Assembly (NCBI RefSeq): GCF_048320135.1
Contig: NZ_CP182947.1
Coordinates: 1,488,001-1,552,000, forward strand
DNA from: Ideonella_A sakaiensis_A
GTDB taxonomy: Bacteria > Pseudomonadota > Gammaproteobacteria > Burkholderiales > Burkholderiaceae_C
DNA: 64,000 bases
Reading direction: 5' to 3'
Shown: positions 53,358 to 62,747 of the stretch, in pieces
Numbering within the stretch: position 1 is the first letter of the stretch
How the letters are laid out: every line of letters begins with the position of its first letter
Made by a program: the position numbers and the translations under genes
The notes under the pieces: model-generated
Database searches by the model: none
Told to the model about the DNA's origin: nothing
Seen by the model: the letters and a program-made list of their open reading frames with translations, nothing else

Positions 53358-55474
53358 TCGCCCTCGTTCGCCGGACCGGCCGCCTCGACCTCGACCAGGC
53401 AGTCGTAGAAGGTCGGCGCGCGGCCGAGATCGGTCAGCGCCTGGCTGGTCAGCTGGTTGACGTTGGTGCCGTCTTCTCCGAACTTTCGCCACCAGATTCC
53501 GAGCCCGTGGACAACGCCCAGCTTCGCGCGCTGGTTGATGCGCAAGTGGCAACGGTGGCTGCCGCGGTCATTGAAGACCCGCACCAGCTGGCCGTCGGCG
53601 AGGCCGCGTGCAGCGGCATCGTCGGCATGCATCTCGAGCAGCGGGCGTCCTTCGATCGCACGCAGGCTCTTCATGTTGACGAAGCTCGAATTGAGAAAAT
53701 TGCGCGCCGGCGGCGAAATCATCGCCAGCGGATAACGTTGCGCCAGCGCAGGCGCAGAGCGGGCGGATTCGAAATTGGGCAGGTAGTCGGCGCCGCCAAA
53801 GATCGGGGAGCTGATCCGGCAGCGGCCATCGGCGGTCGGAAACCCACCGTCGGCAAACGGCGCATCCGCGAGGTCGAGCTTGACCCAGCCGTCCCGCCGC
53901 AGGGCCTGGGGATCGACCGTCGGCCCGAAAGCGGTCTGCGCAAGCGCCTCGTCACTGTCCAGGAAGCAGGCGTCGTCGAACCCCATCCGCGCAGCCAGAT
54001 CGCGAAAGATCTGCGTATTCGGCCGTGCTTCACCGACCGGCATGATCGCCGGCTCGTTGCGCAGCACATAGGTGTGGCCGTAGCTGCCGTGGACATCGAG
54101 GTGCTCGAGTTGCGTCGTCGCCGGCAGCACATAGTCGGCCAGATCGGCGGTATCGGTCATGAAATGTTCGAGCACGACGGTGAACAGGTCGGACCTCTCG
54201 AAACCGCGCACGACCTTTGCCGAGTCGGGTGCGACGGCTACCGGATTGCTGTTGTAGACGACAAGCGCCTCGATGCGCGGGCCGAAGCGGCTGCCGTCCG
54301 GCAGCGCCTCGCCGGTCTGGCGCAACAGGTCGTCGCCGATCTTCACCATGTTCAGCGTGCGCGGCTGGCGGCCGGCCAGCAGATCGGGACGCTCCATCGC
54401 GGCGACGTTGAACGGGAACCAGCCGGACGCCGACAGCAGCATGCCGCCGGCGGCGTCGCGCCAGGCACCGGTCAGGCATGGCAGCAACGCGATCAACCTG
54501 ACCGCATTGCCACCGCCGCGAACCCGCTGCATGCCGTAGTTCAGCCGGATCGCCGCCGGCGCCAGCGTCCCATAATCCCGGGCCAGGCCGCGCACCTCGT
54601 CGACGCTGATGCCGCATTCGGCTGCAGTGCGCTCCGGCGGCCACGCCAACGCCCGCTCGCGCAACGCCGCCCAGCCTTCCGGTCCGTTCTCGACATGGGC
54701 GTCGATATAGGCCTGGTCGAGCCAGCCGTTGCGGATCAGCTCGTGCATCATCCCGAGCGCCAGTGCACCGTCGGTGCCCGGCAGCAGTGCGATGTGCTGG
54801 TGGCATTTGTCGGCGGTTTCGGTGCGCCGCGGGTCGATGCAGATCAACTTGGCCCCGGCGCGCTTCGCGGCCTGCGCAAAAGTCCAGAAATGCAGGTTCG
54901 ATGCGATCGAATTGCTGCCCCAGATCAGGATCAGCTTGCTGTTTGCGTAGTGCTCGAGGTGCATCCCGAGCTTGCCGCCATAGGTTGCACCGAGCGCCGC
55001 CGCACCGGCACTGGCACAGATCGTCCGATCGAGCAGCGATGCGCCGAGGCGGTGGAAAAAGCGCCGGTCCATGCTCGATCCCTGCAGCAGGCCCATCGTT
55101 CCGGCATAGCTGTACGGCAGGATCGCTTCCGGATCGCGGGCGGCAATCTCGCGAAGCCGGCGGGCGATGTCGTCGAGCGCGTCGTCCCAGCTGACCGGCT
55201 CGAACTGCGGCGCGACACCGGCCTGCTTCGGGCCGACCCTGCGCAGTGGGTGCAGCACCCGCTCCGGATGGTAGGTGCGCTCGGTATAACGCGAGACCTT
55301 GGTGCACAAGGCGCCATGGGTCGGCGGATGGTCCGGATCCCCCTGCAACTTGATCGCGATGCCGTTGCGCACGGTGACGCGGATCGCGCAGGTATCGGGG
55401 CAGTCGTGCGGGCAGGCCGCACGGACGACGACGTCGGTCTCCGGCGCTGCCGATTCGAGGGTGGTCTCGCTCAT
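53354..55474 (-). CDS. Molybdopterin-dependent oxidoreductase (DMSO reductase superfamily)
   Basis: A 706-residue molybdopterin guanine dinucleotide enzyme. The N-terminal [4Fe-4S] cysteines are in CPHDCPDTC plus a later GALCTKVSRY. Cofactor-binding segments include LIWGSNSIASNLH, LICIDPRR and VLPATTQLEHLDVHGSYGHTY. The C-terminal domain has SPPARNFLNSSF and HADDAAARGL. There is no Tat signal, so it is probably cytoplasmic. No electron-transfer subunit genes adjoin it, and the substrate cannot be read from sequence. Confidence 0.9.
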   Translation of the reverse strand: MSETTLESAAPETDVVVRAACPHDCPDTCAIRVTVRNGIAIKLQGDPDHPPTHGALCTKVSRYTERTYHPERVLHPLRRVGPKQAGVAPQFEPVSWDDALDDIARRLREIAARDPEAILPYSYAGTMGLLQGSSMDRRFFHRLGASLLDRTICASAGAAALGATYGGKLGMHLEHYANSKLILIWGSNSIASNLHFWTFAQAAKRAGAKLICIDPRRTETADKCHQHIALLPGTDGALALGMMHELIRNGWLDQAYIDAHVENGPEGWAALRERALAWPPERTAAECGISVDEVRGLARDYGTLAPAAIRLNYGMQRVRGGGNAVRLIALLPCLTGAWRDAAGGMLLSASGWFPFNVAAMERPDLLAGRQPRTLNMVKIGDDLLRQTGEALPDGSRFGPRIEALVVYNSNPVAVAPDSAKVVRGFERSDLFTVVLEHFMTDTADLADYVLPATTQLEHLDVHGSYGHTYVLRNEPAIMPVGEARPNTQIFRDLAARMGFDDACFLDSDEALAQTAFGPTVDPQALRRDGWVKLDLADAPFADGGFPTADGRCRISSPIFGGADYLPNFESARSAPALAQRYPLAMISPPARNFLNSSFVNMKSLRAIEGRPLLEMHADDAAARGLADGQLVRVFNDRGSHRCHLRINQRAKLGVVHGLGIWWRKFGEDGTNVNQLTSQALTDLGRAPTFYDCLVEVEAAGPANEGE

Positions 55475-55582
55475 GCTGAACTATTGCACAGGGTGGCTAC
55501 CGGCTGCGCAACGGCCGGCCGGCGGGTAAACTGATTTTCCCGCGGCGGCGAGCAGACCGCAGCGCGGTATCCGGGAGTCCCC

Positions 55583-56779
55583 ATGCGCCTGATTGAATCC
55601 ATCCTCGCCGACGCGGCCGCCATCGCCACCGTGCGGCGCGATATCCACGCCCACCCCGAACTGTGTTTCGAGGAAAACCGCACCTCGGACCTGATCGCCC
55701 AGCAGCTGACCGAATGGGGCATTCCGATCCACCGCGGCCTCGGCAAGACCGGTGTCGTCGGCATCGTGAAAAACGGCAGCAGTTCGCGCGCGGTCGGGCT
55801 GCGCGCCGACATCGATGCGCTGCCGATGAGCGAACACAACACCTTCGCCCATGCCAGCCGCCACCCCGGCAAGATGCACGCCTGCGGCCACGACGGCCAT
55901 ACCGCGATGCTGCTGGCGGCAGCCCGGCACCTGGCGAAAAACCGCAACTTCGACGGCACCGTCTATCTGATCTTCCAGCCGGCCGAGGAAGGCGGCGGTG
56001 GTGCACGCGAGATGATGAACGACGGGCTGTTCGACAAATTTCCGATGGAGGCGATCTTCGGCGCACACAACTGGCCGGGCATGCAGGTCGGCCAGTTCGC
56101 AGTAAAGAACGGCCCGTGTTTTGCCAGCAGCAACGAATTCCGCATCACGATCCGCGGCAAGGGCGCCCATGCCGCGATGCCGCACAACGGCATCGACCCG
56201 GTGCCGATCGCCTGCCAGATGGTGCAGGCCTTCCAGACCATCATCACTCGCAACAAGCGGCCGATCGATGCCGGCGTGATTTCGGTGACGATGATCAATG
56301 CCGGCGAAGCGACCAACGTGATCCCCGACGCCTGCGAGATGCGCGGCACGGTGCGCACCTTCACGCTCGAGGTGCTCGATCTGATCGAGCGGCGGATGCA
56401 GGAAATTGCCGAGCACACCTGCGCCGCATTCGGTGCGACTTGCGAATTCGAGTTCAAGCGCAACTACCCGCCGACGATCAACCATCCGGCCGAAACCGCC
56501 TTCGCCCGCACGGTGATGGGCGAAGTCGTCGGCGCCGACAACGTGCTCGAATTCGAGCCGACGATGGGCGCCGAGGATTTCAGCTTTTTCCTGCAGCAGT
56601 TGCCCGGCTGCTATTTCCTGATCGGCAATGGCGACGGCAGCCACCGCGAAGGCGGCCACGGCATGGGGCCGTGCATGCTGCACAACCCGAGTTACGACTT
56701 CAACGACGAGCTGATTCCGCTCGGCGCGACGCTGTGGGTGCGGATGGCTGAAGCCTGGCTGGCCCGGGCGCGCGGCTGA
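55583..56779 (+). CDS. M20-family amidohydrolase (hippurate hydrolase-like)
   Basis: A 398-residue M20D metallo-amidohydrolase. The metal-binding motifs are HACGHDGHTAMLL and PAEEGGGGAREM, and a dimerisation domain (residues about 185-290) contains RGKGAHAAMPHNGIDP. Such enzymes deacylate N-acyl amino acids or related amides. The C-terminus has MGAEDFSFFLQQLPGCYF. It lies 10 bp before the M14-like gene in the same direction. The substrate is unknown. Confidence 0.92.
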   Translation: MRLIESILADAAAIATVRRDIHAHPELCFEENRTSDLIAQQLTEWGIPIHRGLGKTGVVGIVKNGSSSRAVGLRADIDALPMSEHNTFAHASRHPGKMHACGHDGHTAMLLAAARHLAKNRNFDGTVYLIFQPAEEGGGGAREMMNDGLFDKFPMEAIFGAHNWPGMQVGQFAVKNGPCFASSNEFRITIRGKGAHAAMPHNGIDPVPIACQMVQAFQTIITRNKRPIDAGVISVTMINAGEATNVIPDACEMRGTVRTFTLEVLDLIERRMQEIAEHTCAAFGATCEFEFKRNYPPTINHPAETAFARTVMGEVVGADNVLEFEPTMGAEDFSFFLQQLPGCYFLIGNGDGSHREGGHGMGPCMLHNPSYDFNDELIPLGATLWVRMAEAWLARARG

Positions 56780-56789
56780 CCCGCCGTCG

Positions 56790-57881
56790 ATGGACGCGCT
56801 GTTCTCCACCAGTTATGCCGAGGCGCGCGGCAAATTTGTCGCTGCGGCGCAGGCGGCGGGACTGGCGGTGCAGGCCCATCAGCATCCGCTGGTTGGCCGC
56901 GACGGCGAGACACTGTCACTCGATGTCGTCGTCGACGGCCCCGCCGATGCACCGCGCCGGCTGCTGATCAGCAGCGGTTGCCACGGCATCGAGGGTTATT
57001 GCGGCTCGGCGGTGCAGACGATGCTGCTCGGCGATGCCGCATTGCGCGCCGCCTGCCGCGGCGTCGGCGTCAGCGTGATCCACCTGCATGCGTTGAACCC
57101 GTGGGGCTTTTCGTGGTGGCGCCGCACCACCCACGAGAACGTCGACCTGAACCGCAATTTCCACGATTTCAGCCAGCCATTGCCGGACAACCCCGGTTAC
57201 GACGAACTGGCTGAGTTGCTGGTGCCCGAGCAGTGGCCACCGAGTGACGACGTCAAGGCGGCACTCGGCAGCTTCATCGAACGCCACGGCATCGGCGCCC
57301 TGCAGGCGGCGATCTCCAGTGGCCAGTATTGCCATCCGGACGGGCTGTTTTATGGCGGCCAGGCGCCGAGTTGGAGCAATCTGGCATTGCGCCGCATATT
57401 GCGCGAGGTGCTGCCCGGCGCCAACCGCATCGGCTGGATCGACGTGCACACCGGGCTCGGCCCCTGTGGCGTCGGTGAGCGGATCTCCGCCGCACGCGAT
57501 GATCCGGAGACGTTGGCGCGGGCGCGCCGCTGGTGGGGTCCGCAGGTGACCTCGATCGTCGAGGGCAATTCGAGTTCGGCGCGGCTCGACGGCCTGATGT
57601 GGCAGGTCATCGAGCAGGAAAATTTCGGCGCCGAATATACCGGCATCGCACTCGAATTCGGCACCGTGCCGCTGATGGCGGTATTCGACGCCTTGCGCGC
57701 CGATCAATGGCTGCAAAACCATCCCGACGCGCCGCCAGCAACGGCCGCGGCAATCAAGCAGCAGATCCGCGCGGCATTTTTTGTCGATACCGACGAATGG
57801 AAGCAGGCGGTGCTCGAGCAGGCGCTGCAGGCAACGATGCAGGCGGTCGCCGGCCTGTCCGCCGACCAGTCGGCCGCCTGA
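56790..57881 (+). CDS. M14-type metallopeptidase-like protein (DUF2817)
   Basis: A 363-residue protein with a carboxypeptidase-like fold: zinc ligands in SSGCHGIEGYCG (HxxE) and a later histidine in GWIDVHTGLGP, with a probable catalytic glutamate in ALEFGTVPL. The HENVDLNRNFHDF segment is the typical substrate-binding stretch of M14 enzymes. It matches DUF2817 proteins. It follows the M20 gene closely, suggesting joint hydrolysis of amides or peptides. Confidence 0.88.
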   Translation: MDALFSTSYAEARGKFVAAAQAAGLAVQAHQHPLVGRDGETLSLDVVVDGPADAPRRLLISSGCHGIEGYCGSAVQTMLLGDAALRAACRGVGVSVIHLHALNPWGFSWWRRTTHENVDLNRNFHDFSQPLPDNPGYDELAELLVPEQWPPSDDVKAALGSFIERHGIGALQAAISSGQYCHPDGLFYGGQAPSWSNLALRRILREVLPGANRIGWIDVHTGLGPCGVGERISAARDDPETLARARRWWGPQVTSIVEGNSSSARLDGLMWQVIEQENFGAEYTGIALEFGTVPLMAVFDALRADQWLQNHPDAPPATAAAIKQQIRAAFFVDTDEWKQAVLEQALQATMQAVAGLSADQSAA

Positions 57882-57893
57882 ATCCGGTACCTG

Positions 57894-58556
57894 CTACTGC
57901 TTCTCGGCAAGCGCTTCACCAGCCGGCAACAGGCCGGCCTCGACCAGATCGCTTCGCGCGCCGTCGGCATCAACAAACAACCGCGCCTGCCAGCCGAGCC
58001 GCGCCGCCGCGTCGACGTTGACCGGGTTGTCGTCGAAAAACAGCAGTTCATCCGCGGCGCTGCCGAAGTGTCGCTCGGCCAGCTGAAAGATCGCGCTTTC
58101 CGGTTTGACGATGCCGACCTCGGACGAAAAGATGCCGCCGTCGAAGGCGCCATCGATGCGCGCGAGTTGCTGCTGCACATGGTCGACATACGTCGCCGGC
58201 ATGTTCGACAGGTAGACCAGGCGGTGGCCGGCGCGGTGCAGTTCGGCCAGCAGCGCAGCGGTGTCCGGACGCAACTGCAGGTGTGCAGGGATCGCGTCCA
58301 TCACGCGCTCGACCTCGGCGTGTGACAGACCGCTCGCCCCATCGGCGATGCGCCGTGCCACCTCCGTCGCACTGAGGCTGCCGCGGTCAAATTCGGCCCA
58401 GGCGCCGCCGGGGCGGAACGATTCAAAAAACGAAGTGGCGAGCACGGAGGCGGCTTCGTCTGAATCGATCCGCTGCGCCAGGCAGTGGCGCAGCAACTCG
58501 GCCGGCTGCCAGTGCAGCACGACGCCTCCGAGGTCGAAAACCAGCGTCGTCGCCAT
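57894..58556 (-). CDS. HAD-superfamily hydrolase (phosphatase-like)
   Basis: A 220-residue HAD hydrolase with the nucleophile motif VFDLGGVVLHW, a helical cap, motif II VYLSNMP, motif III lysine in VGIVKPESAIF and motif IV FFDDNPVNVDAA. The pattern resembles YihX-type alpha-D-glucose-1-phosphate phosphatases. Its ATG overlaps the pgi stop by one base (TGATG), so it is coupled to glycolysis genes. The precise substrate is inference. Confidence 0.88.
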   Translation of the reverse strand: MATTLVFDLGGVVLHWQPAELLRHCLAQRIDSDEAASVLATSFFESFRPGGAWAEFDRGSLSATEVARRIADGASGLSHAEVERVMDAIPAHLQLRPDTAALLAELHRAGHRLVYLSNMPATYVDHVQQQLARIDGAFDGGIFSSEVGIVKPESAIFQLAERHFGSAADELLFFDDNPVNVDAAARLGWQARLFVDADGARSDLVEAGLLPAGEALAEKQ

Positions 58557-60160
58557 CAGCCGCGCAGCCGGGCCAGCAGCCCGGCGGTCGATGCGTCGAG
58601 GCCGCTGACATCGCCGCTGGCAAAGCGCGGCACCAGCTGTTTGCACAAGGCCTTGCCAAGTTCGACGCCCCACTGGTCGAAACTGTTGATCTGCCACAGC
58701 GCACCGCTGGTGAATACGCGGTGCTCGTACAACGCGATCAATGCACCGAGGCTGGCCGGCGTCAGCTGGTCGAGCAGCAGCGTCGTGCTCGGCCGGTTGC
58801 CGGGGAAGCTGCGGTGCCTGGCGAGCAGTTGCGGGTCGATGCTGTCCGATGCGGTCGGCGGCTTCTCCTTCGCTGCCTCGTCGGCGGTCTTGCCGACCAT
58901 CAGCGCCTGCGCCTGGGCGAGGCCGTTGGCGAGCAGCAGCTCGTGCATCTGCTGCAGCCCGTGGGTCGGTTTGCGGACCAGGATGAATTCGACCGGGATC
59001 GTTTCGGTGCCCTGGTGCAGCATCTGGAAATAGGCATGTTGGCCATTGGTGCCGGGCTCGCCCCAGACGACCGGGCTGGTCGCATACGGCAACGGCCTGC
59101 CGGCCAGGTCGACCCGCTTGCCGTTGCTTTCCATCTCGAGCTGCTGCAGGTAGGCCGGCAGCCGCGCCAGCCCCTGGTGGTAGGGCGCGACGCTGCGGCT
59201 GCCGAACTGATGGAAATTGCGGTACCAGACGTCGAGCAGGCCGAGCAGCATCGGCAGGTTGCGCTCGACCGGTGCCTGCGCAAAATGCCGGTCCATCCGG
59301 TGTGCGCCGGCAAGCAGCGCGCGGAAATGTTCACTGCCGATCGCGATCGCGATCGGCAATCCGATCGCACCCCACAGCGAATAACGCCCGCCGACCCAGT
59401 CCCAGAAGCCGAAGGTCGTCGTGATGCCGAATTCGGCGGCAGCCTCGACATTGGTCGTTGCGGCAACAAAGTGTTTGCCGATGTCCTTGCCACCTTCGCC
59501 GAGAAACCAGTTTTTCGCAACGGCCGCATTGGCCATCGTCTCCTGTGTCGTGAAGGTCTTGCTGGCAATGATGAACAGCGTCTCGCGCGGCTTCAGCCGA
59601 CGCAGCACCGGCGTGATGTCGTGGCCATCGACATTCGAGACGAAATGCATCTGGATGCCGGGATGGGCAAAGGCATCGAGTGCACGCACGACCATCTGCG
59701 GCCCGAGGTCGCTGCCGCCGATGCCGATGTTGACGACATGGCGGATGCCGCTGCCGGCGGTGTCGCGCACCTGCTCGGCATAGGCCAGCAGCGCATCGAG
59801 GGTGTGGTGCACCTCGTCGCTGAACGGCCCCTTGCCATCACCCGAGCGCGGTGCCCGCAGCGCGGTGTGCAGCGCCGCCCTGCCCTCGGTCGTATTGATC
59901 GGCTCGCCGGCCAGCAGCGCATCGCGGCGCTGCTCGATCCGGCATTCGGCGGCAAGCTCGTGCAGAAATTTGAGGCCGGCGACGTCGATCAGGTTTTTCG
60001 ACAGATCGGCAAAGATTTCCGGCGCCTCGACGCTGAAGTGGTTGAAGCGGTCCGGGTCGTGTTGGAAGGCGTCGCGCAGATCGAAATCGCGGCCATGGGC
60101 CTCGTAATGCCCGGCCAGTGCGGCCCAGGCCGGCGTCTCGTCGCAGCGTGGAGTCGTCAT
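58556..60160 (-). CDS. pgi: Glucose-6-phosphate isomerase
   Basis: A 534-residue phosphoglucose isomerase with VVNIGIGGSDLGPQMV, the GFWDWVGGRYSLWGAIGLP motif and the C-terminal INSFDQWGVELGKAL. The ATG at 60160 has GGAGG seven bases upstream; a TTG two codons earlier is unnecessary. It lies 2 bp after tal, giving the operon tal-pgi-HAD. Confidence 0.98.
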   Translation of the reverse strand: MTTPRCDETPAWAALAGHYEAHGRDFDLRDAFQHDPDRFNHFSVEAPEIFADLSKNLIDVAGLKFLHELAAECRIEQRRDALLAGEPINTTEGRAALHTALRAPRSGDGKGPFSDEVHHTLDALLAYAEQVRDTAGSGIRHVVNIGIGGSDLGPQMVVRALDAFAHPGIQMHFVSNVDGHDITPVLRRLKPRETLFIIASKTFTTQETMANAAVAKNWFLGEGGKDIGKHFVAATTNVEAAAEFGITTTFGFWDWVGGRYSLWGAIGLPIAIAIGSEHFRALLAGAHRMDRHFAQAPVERNLPMLLGLLDVWYRNFHQFGSRSVAPYHQGLARLPAYLQQLEMESNGKRVDLAGRPLPYATSPVVWGEPGTNGQHAYFQMLHQGTETIPVEFILVRKPTHGLQQMHELLLANGLAQAQALMVGKTADEAAKEKPPTASDSIDPQLLARHRSFPGNRPSTTLLLDQLTPASLGALIALYEHRVFTSGALWQINSFDQWGVELGKALCKQLVPRFASGDVSGLDASTAGLLARLRG

Positions 60161-60162
60161 CG

Positions 60163-61146
60163 TCAAACCTCCCCCGGCGTTGCGCTCGCCTTGCCGCTGC
60201 GTGCCGCCTCAATCAGGCCTTCCAGCCGCAGCGCATCGGCGGCGAACGCTCGGATGCCTTCGGCGAGTTTTTCGGTCGCCATCGCATCCTGGTTCAGCGC
60301 ATAGCGGAAACCGGGCTCGCTGAAAACCACCGCATGAAGCGGCGAGTCCTTGGCCTGCTGCGGGTCGAGCCGGCGCTGCAGCGGCTCGTCGCTGGCCTGC
60401 AGTTCGGCCAGCAGTTCCGGGCTGATCGTCAGCAGGTCGCAGCCGGCGAGTGCGCGGATCTGGCCGAGGTTGCGAAAACTCGCGCCCATCACCTCGGTCG
60501 GGATGTCGAACTTCTTGTAATACGTGTAGATCTGCGACACCGATGACACGCCGGGATCGTTGCTGCCGGCATTCGCCGCCTCGTCCCACGATGAACCTGC
60601 CGCCTTCTTGTACCAGTCGTAGATGCGACCGACAAACGGCGAGATCAGCGTGACACCGGCCTCGCCGCAGGCGACCGCCTGGCAGAACGAGAACAGCAGC
60701 GTCAGGTTGCAGTGGATGCCCTCGTGTTCGAGGATGCGCGCGGCCTGAATGCCTTCCCAGGTCGATGCGATCTTGATCAGCACCCGCTCGCGTTCGACGC
60801 CGGCCTGCTCGTACAGTGCGATCAGGCTGTGTGCCCGCGCAACCGTCGCCGCGGTATCGAAGGACAGCCGTGCATCGACCTCGGTCGACACGCGACCGGG
60901 AATGGTCTTCAGGATTTCCTGACCGAAGCGGACCAGCACGTTGTCGACGATCTGGTCGACCGCGCGATCCGGCATCGCGGCGACGCACTCGGCCAGCAGC
61001 GGCGCATATTCCGGTTGTTGCACGGCTTTCAGGATCAGCGACGGATTGGTCGTCGCATCGCGTGGCGCAAACGCGGCCAGCTGCTTGAAATTGCCGGTAT
61101 CGGCGACAACGGTCGTGAACCGCTTCAGTTGATCAAGTTGATTCAT
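60163..61146 (-). CDS. tal: Transaldolase
   Basis: A 327-residue type 1 (TalB-like) transaldolase of the non-oxidative pentose phosphate pathway. The Schiff-base lysine is in VLIKIASTWEG, and TNPSLILKA and SPFVGRIYDWYKK are family signatures. It diverges from zwf, with a HexR-like palindrome in the 124-bp gap. Confidence 0.97.
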   Translation of the reverse strand: MNQLDQLKRFTTVVADTGNFKQLAAFAPRDATTNPSLILKAVQQPEYAPLLAECVAAMPDRAVDQIVDNVLVRFGQEILKTIPGRVSTEVDARLSFDTAATVARAHSLIALYEQAGVERERVLIKIASTWEGIQAARILEHEGIHCNLTLLFSFCQAVACGEAGVTLISPFVGRIYDWYKKAAGSSWDEAANAGSNDPGVSSVSQIYTYYKKFDIPTEVMGASFRNLGQIRALAGCDLLTISPELLAELQASDEPLQRRLDPQQAKDSPLHAVVFSEPGFRYALNQDAMATEKLAEGIRAFAADALRLEGLIEAARSGKASATPGEV

Positions 61147-61220
61147 GGCATTTCGAGGATACGGGAGAGCGCGGGATTCGCCCGCGGATTGACCGCGAGC
61201 GCCGAAATGGGCATCATGCG

Positions 61221-61235
61221 TGTAACTAAATTACA
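61221..61235. promoter_or_regulatory. HexR operator between tal and zwf
   Basis: TGTAACTAAATTACA matches the known HexR motif TGTAATTAAATTACA at all but one position and is dyad-symmetric in the outer five bases. It lies 36 bp before the zwf ATG and 75 bp before the tal ATG. hexR itself follows zwf, so the site probably gives KDPG-responsive control of both divergent operons. Confidence 0.82.
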
Positions 61236-61270
61236 TCCGCTCGATTGTTGCGGATTCGAAGCACGCTGTC

Positions 61271-62725
61271 ATGTCTTTTGATCTCGTATTTTTTGGTGGA
61301 ACCGGCGACCTGACATGGCGCAAGCTGATGCCTGCATTGTTTCAGGCGTTCCGTCACGGCAAGCTGCCGGCCGACGGCCGCATTCTCGCGGTCGCCCGCG
61401 AGGAGCAGGACGACCAACGATACCGCCAGTGGCTCGGCGAGCGGCTGCAACGGGTCGAGGATGCAAAACGGCCGAGCGAACAGGAGTTTGCACAGTTCGC
61501 CGAGCTGGTGCACTACCGCCGGATGGACCTGTCCCGCCCGGACGACTACAGCGGGCTGAAGGCCTGGCTCGACGAACGAAGCGCCGACACGGCAGTGCTT
61601 TATCTGGCCACCAGCCCGCACCTGTTTCCGCAGATCTGCGAACAACTCGGCGCGGTCGGGCTGAACCGGCCGAATGTGCGGGTCGTGCTCGAAAAGCCGC
61701 TCGGCCACGACCTGGCGAGCGCGCAGCGGATCAATCGCATCGTCGGCTCGGTCTTTGGCGAGGAACAGGCGTTGCGGATCGACCACTACCTCGGCAAACC
61801 GGCGGTGCAGAACCTGATGGCGCTGCGCTTCGGCAATGCCTTGTTCGAGCCACTGTGGCGGCGCGACAGCATCGCGAACATCCAGATCACGCTGGCCGAA
61901 AGCATCGGTGTCGGCTCGCGCGGCGATTTCTACGACGGCACCGGCGCGCTGCGCGACATGATCCAGAACCATGCACTGCAGTTGCTGACGATGGTCGCGA
62001 TGGAGCCGCCGTCGAGCCACGATGCCGATGCGATCCGCGACGAAAAGCTGAAGGTGCTGCGCTCGCTGAAGCCGTTCGACGAGCAAAGCGTGCTGCGCGA
62101 TGTCGTGCGCGGCCAGTACCGCAAGGGCATGGCGGAGGACGGTGTCGTCATCGGCTACCTCGACGAGGAACGGGTTCCGCCGAACAGCCACTGCGAAACC
62201 TTCGTCGCGTTGCGCACCGAGGTGCAGAACTGGCGCTGGGCAGGGGTGCCGTTCTACCTGCGCACCGGCAAGCGGCTGGCCGAGCGAGATGCGCAAATCG
62301 TCGTCAATTTCCGGCCGACGCCGCACAGCATCTTCCCCGGCGCGAGCCAGCCGAACAAGCTGGTGATCAAGCTGCAGCCGGAAGACGGCCTCGAGTTGCA
62401 CCTGCTCGCCGCCAAAGGCAATGTGCAGGGCGAATCGCTGGTTCCGGTCTCGCTCGATCTCGATTTCGACAAGGCCTTTGCCGAAAACCGCGTCGGTGCC
62501 TACGAGCGGCTGCTGCTCGAGGCGATTGCCGGGCGCTTGAACCTGTTCGTGCGCAGCGACGAGCAGGAACAGGCCTGGCGCTGGGTCGAACCGATCCTGC
62601 AGACCTGGCAGCGCAGCGACGGCGCGGCTGGCGGGCCGCGGCCGTATGCCGCCGGCACCTGGGGGCCGGCAGCGGCGAGCGCACTGGTTGCGCGCGACGG
62701 TTTCAGCTGGGCCGAAGAGCAGTGA
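61271..62725 (+). CDS. zwf: Glucose-6-phosphate 1-dehydrogenase
   Basis: A 484-residue G6PDH, entry enzyme of the oxidative pentose phosphate and Entner-Doudoroff pathways. The coenzyme-binding N-terminus is LVFFGGTGDLTWRKLMPAL (a tryptophan replaces the more usual alanine). The active-site RIDHYLGKPAVQNLM is intact. The C-terminus has the GAYERLLLEAIAGRLNLFVR segment. hexR follows after 22 bp and is probably co-transcribed. Confidence 0.98.
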   Translation: MSFDLVFFGGTGDLTWRKLMPALFQAFRHGKLPADGRILAVAREEQDDQRYRQWLGERLQRVEDAKRPSEQEFAQFAELVHYRRMDLSRPDDYSGLKAWLDERSADTAVLYLATSPHLFPQICEQLGAVGLNRPNVRVVLEKPLGHDLASAQRINRIVGSVFGEEQALRIDHYLGKPAVQNLMALRFGNALFEPLWRRDSIANIQITLAESIGVGSRGDFYDGTGALRDMIQNHALQLLTMVAMEPPSSHDADAIRDEKLKVLRSLKPFDEQSVLRDVVRGQYRKGMAEDGVVIGYLDEERVPPNSHCETFVALRTEVQNWRWAGVPFYLRTGKRLAERDAQIVVNFRPTPHSIFPGASQPNKLVIKLQPEDGLELHLLAAKGNVQGESLVPVSLDLDFDKAFAENRVGAYERLLLEAIAGRLNLFVRSDEQEQAWRWVEPILQTWQRSDGAAGGPRPYAAGTWGPAAASALVARDGFSWAEEQ

Positions 62726-62747
62726 GCAACGCCGAGAAATCCACACC

